Part shown: positions 34,120-43,314 of the stretch, one piece after another | How positions within the stretch are numbered: the first letter of the stretch is position 1 | How the letters are laid out: each line of letters starts with the position of its first letter | Assembly: GCA_017626405.1 (NCBI GenBank) | Contig: JAGAIS010000001.1 | Span: 124,001-188,000, forward strand | From: Bacilli bacterium | Lineage (GTDB): Bacteria; Bacillota_I; Bacilli_A; RF39; UBA660 | Direction: 5' to 3' | Length of the DNA stretch: 64,000 bases | Translations under genes and position numbers: made by a program | Notes under the pieces: generated by a model | The model's input: only the letters and a program-made list of their open reading frames with translations | Databases searched by the model: none | What the model was told of the DNA's origin: nothing

Positions 34120-34205
34120 GAGAAGTGGAAAATCTTGCGCCAAGCACCCTAGCGGTTATAAAGAGATGAATGGACAGCGAGTCCTTCCTCCTATCTATTT
34201 TTTGT
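34120..34205 (+). ncRNA. Unidentified structured small RNA candidate
   Basis: An 85-base stretch far richer in G and C than its surroundings and with no reading frame. Its ends pair: AGGAGAAG (from about 34118) with CTTCCTCCT (34186-34194), and a run of six T follows (34199-34204), so closing stem and T run together look like a terminator. Internal pairings include GGAC-AGCGA-GTCC (34172-34184) and CGC/GCG around GCGCCAAGCACCCTAGCG. It does not fit SRP RNA, tmRNA, RNase P, tRNA or the common riboswitches that I know. Could be a small RNA, a self-cleaving RNA or a riboswitch. Confidence 0.5.
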
Positions 34206-34226
34206 AATTTTATAAGTAGTAAATTG

Positions 34227-34249
34227 GGAATGATTATATCATTCCTTTT
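34227..34249 (+). terminator. Terminator downstream of the small RNA
   Basis: GGAATGAT (34227-34234) with ATCATTCC (34238-34245), then four T. Confidence 0.65.
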
Positions 34250-34432
34250 CTAGTGTATATGCGATATTCTTAATAATAAAGTGATAAAACAATCAATTTA
34301 GAAAAATCATACTTATAATAGGTGGTATTTATCATTGAAAAAATATGTAAACAATATTCGTCTTTATCATATTTTTTTCTTTTAATTATATTATTTAATG
34401 TATTATAATATATTTTGTTGAAGGTGAATAGT

Positions 34433-35158
34433 ATGAGCTATAAGAAAAGAAGGGCAATAGTTAATTCTATCTTTGATAAATATAATATTAATATTGAAGA
34501 TAGAGAAGAAATAATTAAGATTATTAGACCTATTGTTAGACATCCTGAGTTTATTAAAAGATTAACTCATGAATTTTTACATCATGATAAAGTAACTTTA
34601 GGATATCATATATTAGAAGATACTGTAGTTACATTTAATTTATGTAAGAAAAATATGTTAACTAAAGAACAAACAGAAATAGCTATGAAGATTGCTATGT
34701 TACATGATTTATATGTTGAACCATGGCAAAATAATGAAAAAGCTAAGAATAATAAATTACTCAATAAGCATGGTTTTCGTCATCCTATAGAAGCTGTTGT
34801 CAATGCTATTACTTGGTTCCCAGAATTTTTTAAGGATGATAATGAAGCTATGATTATTATAGATGGAATAATTCATCATATGTTTCCATTACCTGTAATG
34901 AGTGTCGATAGTACTAACTTTATGGATTTACAACTTAATAATTTAGATTCTTTTCTTAAACTCGATGATAGATATAAGAGACTTATATATAAATCTTGTA
35001 GTAGAAAGAAGTTTAAAAGATTATCTTTTGCAGGATCTTCTTATATTGAGGGAAGATTAATGAGAAAAGCTGATAAATTATCTTCTCTTGATAATTTTAG
35101 TAGCATAAGGGGAGTAGTTGCTTTAGTTACTGGTAAAAATAAACACATAAAAAAATAA
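34433..35158 (+). CDS. HD-domain phosphohydrolase-like protein
   Basis: 241 residues, mostly helical. Candidate metal ligands of an HD domain are the His near residues 45-58 (HEFLHHDKVTLGYH), the HD pair in IAMLHDLYVEPW near 93, GFRHPIEAVV near 115 and IIHHMFP near 146. Such proteins hydrolyse phosphomonoesters or cyclic nucleotides; this one resembles small uncharacterised HD hydrolases of Bacillota. AAGGTGA precedes ATG 34433. Confidence 0.75.
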   Translation: MSYKKRRAIVNSIFDKYNINIEDREEIIKIIRPIVRHPEFIKRLTHEFLHHDKVTLGYHILEDTVVTFNLCKKNMLTKEQTEIAMKIAMLHDLYVEPWQNNEKAKNNKLLNKHGFRHPIEAVVNAITWFPEFFKDDNEAMIIIDGIIHHMFPLPVMSVDSTNFMDLQLNNLDSFLKLDDRYKRLIYKSCSRKKFKRLSFAGSSYIEGRLMRKADKLSSLDNFSSIRGVVALVTGKNKHIKK

Positions 35159-35183
35159 AGGTTAGCAATTATTTGCTAACCTT
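35158..35183. terminator. Bidirectional terminator
   Basis: AAGGTTAGCAA (35158-35168) with TTGCTAACCTT (35173-35183). On the minus strand a T-rich run follows; it overlaps the stop of the TM2 gene and serves both convergent genes. Confidence 0.85.
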
Positions 35184-35399
35184 ATTTAATAACCAATTAG
35201 TAATTTTATTTCCATCTTTATCAGTGAAAGACCCACAGATAATCATGATTAAATCTACTAATGTTCCAATAACAAAGCATCCTGCAGTTAATAACCAAAT
35301 AATACCAGTTCCTACTTTACCAGCATAGAAACGATGTATTCCTAATCCACCTAGTAATAAACATAAAAGTAATGCTGCTGCTCTTGATTTACTACTCAT
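35169..35399 (-). CDS. TM2-domain membrane protein
   Basis: 76 residues with two hydrophobic helices and the TM2 hallmark [19 protein letters not shown] near residues 15-33, then [14 protein letters not shown]2 proteins are small membrane proteins of unclear function. No ribosome site precedes the ATG; an extended -10 (TGCGATAAT) ends four bases upstream, so the mRNA may be leaderless. Confidence 0.88.
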   Translation of the reverse strand: MSSKSRAAALLLCLLLGGLGIHRFYAGKVGTGIIWLLTAGCFVIGTLVDLIMIICGSFTDKDGNKITNWLLNKVSK

Positions 35400-35433
35400 A
35401 CTAATTATCGCATATATATTAAATTTTGAATAT

Positions 35434-36396
35434 TTAATTTTTATTTAAAAAATTCATTACTAAATCTATTAATATTTCTTTTTCTTTTGGATTAGACTGT
35501 GCAATGAGTATAGTGATTGCAACTAATGTATTATTATCAATAACTTGTCTGTTATCTTTATAAAGAATATTATAGAAATCTAAAAAATATATAAATAGAG
35601 TAGCAGCTATTCTTTTGTTCCCATCTATAAATGTGTGATTTTTAGTTATTAGATATAAAAGGTTGGCTGCTTTTTCTTGGATAGTTGGATATAAGTCTTC
35701 TCCATTGAATGTTTGATATATAGCACCAATTATAGCTTCTAATCCTTTTTCTCTTTCTAGAGCAAATAATTTGCTATTATTATTAAACCTTAATTTGTTA
35801 ATAATGTTTATACAGTCATCGTAAGTTATTTTATCTTTGTTGATATTGCCTTTAGGTTTCACTATTCTTTTATGATCATAATCATCGAGTAAGTTTAACG
35901 CATTAGAATATATGTTTATAACTTTAATTATATCTAGTGCTTCATTTCCATCTAAGTCTGTATCAATTCTTCCAGCAATATCTATAAGTTTAACAGTCTT
36001 TTCAAGATATTCTAATCTTTTCTCATTAACTGCATAGCCTTTAATCATATAATTCTTTAATATTCTATTGGCCCATTTGCGAAAAATAACACCATTTTGT
36101 GATTTAACTCTATAACCAACACTTATTATAACATCTAGATTATAATAATCTAATTCCCTAGTTTGCGTTTTGTCTTTTATGTTCCCATGTTTGGTGGTAT
36201 GTGCAAATTTTGCACATACCTCATTTTTATGTAATTCGTCATCTTTAAAAATGTTGTTGATATGTCTTAAGATAACCGTTCTGTCTCTATTATATAGCTT
36301 TGACATTTGGTCTAATGATAACCAGACAGTATCGTCATTAACATTTACTTCTAATTTTACTTCTTGATTTTCAAATATTATTATTTCATTTTTCAA
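35434..36396 (-). CDS. RhuM-Fic/DOC fusion protein
   Basis: 320 residues. The N-terminal half (about 20-120) is a RhuM/virulence-type domain with [19 protein letters not shown] and the conserved FRKWAN segment; the C-terminal half is a Fic/DOC domain with the active-site motif [15 protein letters not shown] near residue 250, giving His, Asn and Arg for nucleotide or phosphate transfer to a target. Such fusions act like toxins of the Doc type. Start chosen as TTG 36396, with AAAGGA ten bases upstream; GTG 36405 sits too close to that site. No separate antitoxin gene (Phd-like) is visible beside it. Confidence 0.85.
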   Translation of the reverse strand: MKNEIIIFENQEVKLEVNVNDDTVWLSLDQMSKLYNRDRTVILRHINNIFKDDELHKNEVCAKFAHTTKHGNIKDKTQTRELDYYNLDVIISVGYRVKSQNGVIFRKWANRILKNYMIKGYAVNEKRLEYLEKTVKLIDIAGRIDTDLDGNEALDIIKVINIYSNALNLLDDYDHKRIVKPKGNINKDKITYDDCINIINKLRFNNNSKLFALEREKGLEAIIGAIYQTFNGEDLYPTIQEKAANLLYLITKNHTFIDGNKRIAATLFIYFLDFYNILYKDNRQVIDNNTLVAITILIAQSNPKEKEILIDLVMNFLNKN

Positions 36397-36486
36397 AATA
36401 AACACATCCTTTACTTATTTATTAACGATAATTTTTTGATTTACTTCGATTTTTTAGTGTAATTTTGATTATTTTGGATTTTAGTG

Positions 36487-36492
36487 TATAAT
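36487..36492 (+). promoter_or_regulatory. -10 box of the 36514 gene
   Basis: TGTATAAT, 22 bases before the ATG. Confidence 0.55.
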
Positions 36493-36513
36493 AAGCACAT
36501 ATGGGGTGATATT

Positions 36514-37206
36514 ATGGATGGAAAACTATTAATTTTATGTGATGAAGATCCAAGAAGTGAAGATAAATTAACTATAAGAGATAAACATTTTTTAGATAGT
36601 GAAATGTGGGATCCTGAAGATAATTCAGATATGCTATTCGTATGTTTTGATTCTCTTATACCTGAAGATAGAACTTTTATAGAAGAGTGTAAGTTATATG
36701 GGACATTTAGAGCAAAACCAGAACCTGATTTTATGTTAAGACAAAAGGGAAAAACAGATTCTAAATATGGAACAATTCATGGAAGCGTTCAAGAGAATAG
36801 TTATTTAGAGACATATCTCAATAATATTGAAATATTAAAATATGTTCAAAGTAAGGAAGAAGATGTGGAAGCAGAAATGCTCGAGATGGCTTGCCAATTT
36901 CAATTTTCTGCTACGGCTAATTTCTTAAGAGATATATCAAAGATTATATCTAAACATGGTATTGTTAGAATCCTTCCAGCATTTAAGAAAGATGCTGATC
37001 CAATTTTTACTAAGTATCGTTTAGAAATGCTTGAGGCTTGGGAAAGCCAAAATAATCTTCCGGGTGAAGATAAAGTATCTGCTAGTTTACTTAAACCAAT
37101 GGAGTATTCAGATTTTGGTGAAGTTTATTCTAGAGCAGTAGATGAAATGATGAAAATTATGTCATTGCCAATATTTGGCGATGAAGAAAAAACACCAAAA
37201 TTCTAA
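36514..37206 (+). CDS. Hypothetical acidic protein
   Basis: Not recognised. 230 residues, soluble, acidic N-terminal third (LCDEDPRSEDK) and a helical C-terminal half. No signal peptide or membrane helix and no known catalytic motif seen. GGGGTGA precedes ATG 36514. Single-gene unit closed by a terminator that overlaps its stop. Confidence 0.75.
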   Translation: MDGKLLILCDEDPRSEDKLTIRDKHFLDSEMWDPEDNSDMLFVCFDSLIPEDRTFIEECKLYGTFRAKPEPDFMLRQKGKTDSKYGTIHGSVQENSYLETYLNNIEILKYVQSKEEDVEAEMLEMACQFQFSATANFLRDISKIISKHGIVRILPAFKKDADPIFTKYRLEMLEAWESQNNLPGEDKVSASLLKPMEYSDFGEVYSRAVDEMMKIMSLPIFGDEEKTPKF

Positions 37207-37241
37207 GATATGTTTATCATATCTTTTTTATTTGTTATAAT
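37205..37241 (+). promoter_or_regulatory. Terminator merged with promoter
   Basis: Stem AAGATATG (37205-37212) with CATATCTT (37218-37225), T run, then TGTTATAAT with the -10 at 37236-37241, which serves the next gene. Confidence 0.75.
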
Positions 37242-37257
37242 TTAATTGGGTGATTAT

Positions 37258-37953
37258 ATGAAATATCCAAAAATCGATTTTAAACAATTGTCATTGAAAG
37301 ATAATATCGAGATTGTTAAATGGGCTTATAATCAGGATGATTCATTAAAAACTAAAGATAAAGTTATTGATTATTTCCCTTTAATAAAGAGTGATAATAT
37401 CGAAGAGCTAGTTACTAGTATGTACTATGAATTATCTAATATTTTTACTGAATCGATAAATAATTATCAAACATTATGGAATTCAATATCCGAATATTAC
37501 TTTAATGAAATATTTGATTATCTATCAGTTGATGATTATCAAGAAACTTTGACTATATATATTGGACTTTTACCCATAGCTCCAAGAGATATTAATAATA
37601 GAGAAATATATATAAATATTAGTATGAAAAAAGAGAGATTTTTAAATATTATTACACATGAGGTATTACATTTTATTTGGTTTGATAAGTTTAAGAAATT
37701 ATATCCGAATATTCAAGATAGCGAATTTATTGCTCCTCATATTTCATGGATTTATAGTGAACTTATTACACCTATTATATTAAATAGAGATTCTATAGTT
37801 AAACTTACTCTTTCAAAGGAAGAATGTCTATATGACTTTATGAATCAAGAAGTAATGGATAATTTGAGGAGTATATTTAATAAAAATATATCAATTGATG
37901 AACGCATTAGAGAGGGTTATCAATACGTGAAAACTTACTTTGAAAATAATTGA
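37258..37953 (+). CDS. Predicted zinc metalloprotease-like protein (HExxH)
   Basis: 231 residues, soluble. THEVLHFIWFDKF near residue 137 contains HExxH, the zinc-binding motif of gluzincin-type proteases, in a predicted helix; the third ligand is not identified with certainty (a downstream Glu in WIYSELI near 165 is possible). Otherwise unrecognised. GGGTGATT precedes ATG 37258. Starts a run of predicted hydrolase genes. Confidence 0.6.
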   Translation: MKYPKIDFKQLSLKDNIEIVKWAYNQDDSLKTKDKVIDYFPLIKSDNIEELVTSMYYELSNIFTESINNYQTLWNSISEYYFNEIFDYLSVDDYQETLTIYIGLLPIAPRDINNREIYINISMKKERFLNIITHEVLHFIWFDKFKKLYPNIQDSEFIAPHISWIYSELITPIILNRDSIVKLTLSKEECLYDFMNQEVMDNLRSIFNKNISIDERIREGYQYVKTYFENN

Positions 37954-37972
37954 TATTAGAAGGTGATAAAAT

Positions 37973-38599
37973 ATGTTAGATAATATAGAAGTATTTACTC
38001 AAAGTAGTATTAAGTTTGATAGAGAACTAAAGATTTATTTTGATCCATATAAAATAAAGAATAGTTATAATGATGCCGATATTATATTTATAACTCATAG
38101 TCATTATGATCACTTATCAATAGAAGATATAAATAAAGTAAAAAAGAGTTCAACTATAGTTGTTGCACCTAGTTCAAGTTCAAGTCTCCTTGAAGATATA
38201 GGTTTAGAACTATTATTTGTTGAACCGAATAAATCTTATCAAGTTGGATGTATTTCATTTGAAACTGTAAGAGCTTATAACAATAATAAAGAATTTCATC
38301 CAATTACAAATAACTGGGTAGGTTATGTAATAAACCTTAATAATACTAGATATTATATAGCTGGAGACACAGATATGACTCAAGATAATATTAGAGTTAA
38401 ATGCGATGTTGCCTTTATTCCAATAGGTGGAAAATTTACCATGGATGCTTATGAGGCAGCAGAACTCACAAATAAAATTAAACCTAAAGTAGTCGTACCT
38501 ATTCACTATGGATCGATTATTGGTTCTAAAGATGATGAACTAAAATTTGTTGAACAAATAAATAAAGATATAGAATGTCGTATTTTACTTAAAATATAA
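37973..38599 (+). CDS. Metallo-beta-lactamase-fold hydrolase
   Basis: 208 residues. The metal site HSHYDHLS is at about 38-45, a second Asp in AGDTDM near 124 and a C-terminal His in PIHYGS near 178 complete the typical set. Resembles the UlaG/YhfI-type small MBL hydrolases. AGAAGGTGATAAA precedes the ATG, 19 bases after the previous gene, so both are probably one unit. Confidence 0.85.
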   Translation: MLDNIEVFTQSSIKFDRELKIYFDPYKIKNSYNDADIIFITHSHYDHLSIEDINKVKKSSTIVVAPSSSSSLLEDIGLELLFVEPNKSYQVGCISFETVRAYNNNKEFHPITNNWVGYVINLNNTRYYIAGDTDMTQDNIRVKCDVAFIPIGGKFTMDAYEAAELTNKIKPKVVVPIHYGSIIGSKDDELKFVEQINKDIECRILLKI

Positions 38600-38617
38600 T
38601 TATTAAATATTAAAATG

Positions 38618-38649
38618 AGTGTTTAAACACTTATTTTATTTTGTTATAA
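38618..38649 (+). promoter_or_regulatory. Terminator-promoter module
   Basis: Palindrome AGTGTTTAAACACT (38618-38631), T-rich run, then TGTTATAAT with -10 at 38644-38649. Confidence 0.55.
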
Positions 38650-38667
38650 TTGATATAGGTGATACTT

Positions 38668-39324
38668 ATGGCTATCAAAGAAAACTTCGATATTAGTAAG
38701 ATAGAAGAAGAATTAACTAATAAATTAGAAAGTGCTGGATTTGAAATAACTTTTGATGATGAAGTAACTCAAGATAGTTCTTTGAATATCTATTTAACTT
38801 CATATGGCTTGGATTGTAGATATGGATTTTTAAATAGTTATGATTCAATTATTAATTTATTAAAAGATCATAAGGTTGCTATAATTAATAATGCTAAATT
38901 GGAAAGTGAAGATCGTACTACTGCTCAAGTTGCGAAGTATGAAATGAAAAAGAATAAAATAGAAGCTAAAGTAATTGATCTAAATCATAGTAGATTCAAT
39001 TTGAGTGATTTTGATGCTATATATTTTAGTGGTGGAGAGCCAAAGTATTTGATGGATGCAATCATTAGTAATAATCTATTTGAAGATTTTGATGATTTTT
39101 TTAGGAGTGGTGGACTTGTAATTGGTCAATCGGCTGGTGCAATGATATTTAATCATGAATACCTTGATACTTCTGAACAAGTTTTAAGAATTCAAAATAA
39201 TGGTTTTGATTATAGTGATAAAATAATTGTTCCCCATTATGATCATCTTTCTAATGATATTATTAATAATTTGCCAAAAAGTATATTGGCAATTAGGGAT
39301 ATTGATGATTTAATTAAATTATAA
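38668..39324 (+). CDS. Peptidase S51 (dipeptidase E-like)
   Basis: 218 residues. The nucleophile elbow GLVIGQSAGAMIFN near residue 154 carries the catalytic Ser of the S51 family, and YFSGGEPKYLMDA near 125 is the family's GG-x substrate loop. Related to dipeptidase E and cyanophycinase. AGGTGATACTT precedes ATG 38668. Followed by an S66 peptidase gene, so it probably acts in peptide or muropeptide turnover in the cytoplasm. Confidence 0.85.
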   Translation: MAIKENFDISKIEEELTNKLESAGFEITFDDEVTQDSSLNIYLTSYGLDCRYGFLNSYDSIINLLKDHKVAIINNAKLESEDRTTAQVAKYEMKKNKIEAKVIDLNHSRFNLSDFDAIYFSGGEPKYLMDAIISNNLFEDFDDFFRSGGLVIGQSAGAMIFNHEYLDTSEQVLRIQNNGFDYSDKIIVPHYDHLSNDIINNLPKSILAIRDIDDLIKL

Positions 39325-39353
39325 AAATTTTTTATTATATAAGGAGAGTAAAT

Positions 39354-40346
39354 ATGAATAAAATAATTCCAGAAAAGTTAAAAATAAATGATGAGGTACG
39401 AGTAATAGCTCCATCTAGAAGTATGGGTATCTTGAGTGATGAGACAATTGATATTGCAGTTAAAGCACTTGAAAGTCTTGGACTCAAAGTTACATTTGGC
39501 AAATATGTCAATGAATCTATTGATGATGATTATAATACTTCATCAATTGAAAATAGAGTTAAGGATTTAATGGATGCTTTTATTGATCCTAATGTTAAAG
39601 CCATACTTACTGTAATAGGCGGATTTAATGTCAATCAGATATTAGACTATATTGATTATGAGGTAATAAAGAATAATCCTAAAATACTTTGTGGATATTC
39701 TGATATAACTGCTCTTTTAGAAGCTATTACTGCTAAGACTGGACTTGTTACTTATTATGGCCCTCACTTTTCGACTTTTGGTATTAAGTTAAAAAACGAA
39801 TATACAATAGATTATTTTAATGAGATGTTATTTAAAAATGAAACTGTTAATGTAAGTCCGTCTGATGAATGGAGTAATGATTTATGGTTTATCAATCAAG
39901 ATAATCGCGAAATGAAAAAGAATGACGGTTTTGATATTATAAGTGAAGGATTGGGAGAGGGAGTTATTCTTGGTGGTAATCTATGTACATTAAATCTTTT
40001 GCAGGGAACTGATTATTTTCCTAAAATAGATGAAGATATAATTCTATTTATTGAAGATGATGGTTTTGCGAGTTCAAATTTCCTTGTCGAATTCGATAGA
40101 AACTTTCAATCATTAATTCATGCGCTAGATAAAGAAAAGATAAAAGGTATAGTTGTTGGAAGAGCTGAATTAAATTGTGAAATGACAATTGATAAATGGA
40201 AGAAGATATTGTTATCAAAAGGTTTAGGTGATATTCCAATAATAATCAATGCCGATTTTGGACATACTAATCCAATGATTACAATTCCTTTAACAGGACA
40301 TGCACTAATTGATACAAATACTAAAAAACTAGAGATAAGTGATTAG
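39354..40346 (+). CDS. S66-family LD-carboxypeptidase
   Basis: 330 residues, full length for the LdcA/MccF family, which removes terminal D-Ala from muropeptides (LD-carboxypeptidase) or cleaves microcin C-like conjugates. VRVIAPSRSM at the N-terminus, the catalytic Ser in CGYSDITALLEA near 117, the Glu in LFIEDD near 231 and the His in ADFGHTNPM near 302 are present. AAGGAGAG precedes the ATG. Confidence 0.9.
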   Translation: MNKIIPEKLKINDEVRVIAPSRSMGILSDETIDIAVKALESLGLKVTFGKYVNESIDDDYNTSSIENRVKDLMDAFIDPNVKAILTVIGGFNVNQILDYIDYEVIKNNPKILCGYSDITALLEAITAKTGLVTYYGPHFSTFGIKLKNEYTIDYFNEMLFKNETVNVSPSDEWSNDLWFINQDNREMKKNDGFDIISEGLGEGVILGGNLCTLNLLQGTDYFPKIDEDIILFIEDDGFASSNFLVEFDRNFQSLIHALDKEKIKGIVVGRAELNCEMTIDKWKKILLSKGLGDIPIIINADFGHTNPMITIPLTGHALIDTNTKKLEISD

Positions 40347-40366
40347 TAGAATTCAGGGTGGTATAA

Positions 40367-42043
40367 GTGATAAACTTTAATGATTATAAATATGAAAGAC
40401 CAAATTATGAAGATATAAAAGCTAAAGTAAATGATCTAATTGATAAGTTCATAAAGTCTGCTAGTGAAAGTGAATGCCTTGAATATTTTAAAAGTATAAT
40501 TGAAATTCAAAACGAGATTGAAGAACTATCTGACTATGCTGATATACGAAATATGCGAGATGGAAATGATGATTTTTTTCTTAAAGAGATGGAATATTGG
40601 AATGAAGAAAAGAGTAAATTTGATCTATTATTCAAGCCATTTTATGAAGCTGTATTAAATCATCAATATTTGGAGTCTTTAAAGAAAATAGCCCCAGAAA
40701 ACTTCTTTAATACAATAGAATATCAACTTAGAATAACAAGTGAAGATATTACAGAATATCAAAGATTAGAAAATGAATTAAAAAGTGCATATCGCAGTAT
40801 AATTCGCTCAAAGATAAAATACAATGGAGAAGAAATAAATCTTGCTTCATTTGCGAAATATTTTAATAGTGAAGATGCTAAAGTGAGAGAAGATGCTCAT
40901 AATGCCTATAATGATTTCTTCTATAATCATTTAACTGAACTTGATAATATTATAAGTGAACTAGTAAGTGTTAGAAATAAGATAGCCACTTCTTGTGGCT
41001 TTAATGATTACTCGGAATACAGTATTTATAAACTTAGAAGATTTGGATATGACTATCACGATATAAAGAGATTTAGAGAAGGAATAATTGAATATTTCAT
41101 ACCAATAAATGAAAAATTAAGAGAGGTTCAAAAGAAAAATTTGGGTGTAGATGAACTTCACTATTATGATACTATATTCTTTAAAGATTCAATAAATCTT
41201 AGATATCATGGCGAAGAACTAGTGAAAAAGTTTATTGAGATTTTTTACAAAATTGATACTGAACTTGGAAGTTTCTTTGAAAGTGCAGTTAATAATAATT
41301 ATATTGATCTTTTAGCAAGAGATAACAAAGTTGGTTTTGCTATTACCAACTATTTATCAAAGATTGGTCTTCCTGCAGTTACTACTAATTATCGTGATAC
41401 ATATTATGATGTCAATGTTACTTTGCATGAAACAGGACATGCTTATCAAAAAATTAATTCTTCTAAATTAGATCAATCTTATGTCGTATCTTCTTTGCTT
41501 AAATATCCTACATTTGATATTTGTGAGATGTTTTCTTATGGTATGCAATTAATTGGACTTGATTATGTAGATTCATTATTCGATGGTGAAAATTACGATA
41601 AATATAAGTTTTCATTCTATAAAGATATAATTACTTCTTTTCCCTATATGGCTTTAGTTGATGAATTTCAAGAGAGTATTTATAAAGATAACTTAAGTGG
41701 AGAAGATATTCGTAAGAAGTGGTTAGAACTTGCTCATAAATACGATTTAGATATTAGTAATTCGGGACATGTCAATCTAGATAGTGGCGCTTACTTTTAT
41801 CGCCAAAGTCATATTTTCATCGATCCTTTTTACTATATTGATTATGCCATTTCTTATTTTGGTGCCGTAGCTATTTATTCAAAGTGTCTAAATGCTTTAA
41901 CAGTGTTTAATCAAGCTGCTAGTGTAGCATCGTACTATCCATTAAAGAAAATATTAGGATATTATGAAATACCTAATCCTTTTGAATTAAAATCTATACA
42001 AGAGATGAGCGAATTATTAATTAAAAAATTAAATCTAAAATAA
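40367..42043 (+). CDS. M3-family oligoendopeptidase
   Basis: 558 residues, matching M3B oligoendopeptidase F-like enzymes that degrade peptides in the cytoplasm. The zinc motif VTLHETGHAYQ lies near residue 352 with downstream Glu in FDICEMFS near 383; a conserved FEYWDYALSYFGA-like region is represented by FYYIDYAISYFGAVA near 490. GTG start with CAGGGTGG upstream, 20 bases after the S66 gene, so they are probably co-transcribed. Confidence 0.92.
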   Translation: MINFNDYKYERPNYEDIKAKVNDLIDKFIKSASESECLEYFKSIIEIQNEIEELSDYADIRNMRDGNDDFFLKEMEYWNEEKSKFDLLFKPFYEAVLNHQYLESLKKIAPENFFNTIEYQLRITSEDITEYQRLENELKSAYRSIIRSKIKYNGEEINLASFAKYFNSEDAKVREDAHNAYNDFFYNHLTELDNIISELVSVRNKIATSCGFNDYSEYSIYKLRRFGYDYHDIKRFREGIIEYFIPINEKLREVQKKNLGVDELHYYDTIFFKDSINLRYHGEELVKKFIEIFYKIDTELGSFFESAVNNNYIDLLARDNKVGFAITNYLSKIGLPAVTTNYRDTYYDVNVTLHETGHAYQKINSSKLDQSYVVSSLLKYPTFDICEMFSYGMQLIGLDYVDSLFDGENYDKYKFSFYKDIITSFPYMALVDEFQESIYKDNLSGEDIRKKWLELAHKYDLDISNSGHVNLDSGAYFYRQSHIFIDPFYYIDYAISYFGAVAIYSKCLNALTVFNQAASVASYYPLKKILGYYEIPNPFELKSIQEMSELLIKKLNLK

Positions 42044-42076
42044 AAACTCAATTAGTGAGTTTTTTTGTGCTATAAT
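42044..42076 (+). promoter_or_regulatory. Terminator merged with promoter
   Basis: AAACTCA (42044-42050) with TGAGTTT (42056-42062), T run, then TGCTATAAT with -10 at 42071-42076. Confidence 0.75.
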
Positions 42077-42098
42077 AATCAGTCAAAGAGGGAGTTTT

Positions 42099-43289
42099 AT
42101 GAAAAAATGTTTAGTTTATCTTTATCCAATAAAAGAATACTATCAAATGTTTGAACTTATTGATAGAGATATTTTTAGAGAATTAAATGATACAATTTAT
42201 AAAAGATATAAGAGTAAGGGATATGATGTATTTGTTACCTTATTCAATGATACTTCTCTTTATGGAATAATGCCAATAAATGTCAATGGGATTATCGATA
42301 TGAATATGAATTTTTCAGATTTTACAAATATAAAAGATAAAGTAAGTGAAGAAGAAATAGAATTTCCGAATCCGGATTTAATATTAGATAGAATAATAGA
42401 TTATAGTGAAGTGGTAGTTACTGGTTTTCATTATAACTCTTGTGTAAGAAAAGTATTAGAGCATCTTTTAAGTAAGAATATAAATGCTAGTATCGATTTA
42501 GATTTGACCGAAAACTTTTCCTATGTTCATAACTCGATATTTTTCAACAAAGAAGAGTATATTCCAGAAAATTTTAAAAATTCAATGATTGAATATTATA
42601 ATGGCTTTGATTGTCTTAATAGTAATGAAGAATTTGATATTACATTTAATAGTCCGTTATTTGGTTTTTATTCGGAATATATTCCGAATGATCCAAAATC
42701 TATAGAAATATACTTAAAACATTCAGAAGAAAGTGTAATTAAAGATTTTATTGTTAAGAGATTTAGATATTTAAAAATAGATGACTATAATATGGATGTG
42801 ATTTTAAAACTATTGATATTAATAAGCAAGAGAATAAGATTTCAAGGAGTAGATTTATTAGTATTAATTAGTGGAATACTTAGAGAATTAGATATTGCAG
42901 ATAAACCTAAAATTGTCGATGATATATTTAAGCTTTTGGGTTATGTTTCGAATATTGTATTGTGTGAAATTAATGGAAGAATGGAAGTGTTTAATATCTA
43001 CTATCCTATATATGGTTCCAACCATCATTTAGTTCTTTATAATGTAGATAGAAGTATTTTATTTATTGATTATAATGGTTCAGTTATAAAGTGTCCTTTC
43101 TTTATTTCTCTTTCAGAAGGAAATGGGTTATTATTTATGCTTGGAAAAACTATAAATTGCAATATTGATAATTCGATAAATATGTTAAAAGATAGTATTG
43201 ATATTTCAGATGATTATGAAGCAGATCAACACAAACTTAAGCTCTCGTGTATAGGTGAGATTAATATAGAAAAAGATTCTTCTATTTGA
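42099..43289 (+). CDS. Hypothetical protein
   Basis: Not recognised. 396 residues, soluble, Asp/Asn/Ile-rich, no membrane helix. The N-terminal 190 residues look like an alpha/beta unit (CLVYLYPIKEYYQ, then IIDYSEVVVTGFHYNSCV near 105); the C-terminal half is predominantly beta. It may be an isochorismatase-like fold at the N-terminus, but no catalytic residues can be named. GAGGGAG precedes the ATG. Confidence 0.65.
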   Translation: MKKCLVYLYPIKEYYQMFELIDRDIFRELNDTIYKRYKSKGYDVFVTLFNDTSLYGIMPINVNGIIDMNMNFSDFTNIKDKVSEEEIEFPNPDLILDRIIDYSEVVVTGFHYNSCVRKVLEHLLSKNINASIDLDLTENFSYVHNSIFFNKEEYIPENFKNSMIEYYNGFDCLNSNEEFDITFNSPLFGFYSEYIPNDPKSIEIYLKHSEESVIKDFIVKRFRYLKIDDYNMDVILKLLILISKRIRFQGVDLLVLISGILRELDIADKPKIVDDIFKLLGYVSNIVLCEINGRMEVFNIYYPIYGSNHHLVLYNVDRSILFIDYNGSVIKCPFFISLSEGNGLLFMLGKTINCNIDNSINMLKDSIDISDDYEADQHKLKLSCIGEINIEKDSSI

Positions 43290-43314
43290 TATACTTATAA
43301 TAGGATGTGATGAT

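Larger units (their letters stand above)
34074..34432. other. Intergenic region with a small RNA candidate
   Basis: Holds the structured RNA candidate (34120-34205) with its promoter, a terminator at 34227 and a TATAAT box at about 34402 for the HD-domain gene. No protein-coding frame of interest. Confidence 0.55.

Noticed and set aside
34120-34205. SRP (4.5S) RNA or tmRNA
   Set aside because: The SRP GGUCCGGAAGGAAGCAGC-type loop is absent on both strands, and there is no tRNA-like end or tag frame for tmRNA.
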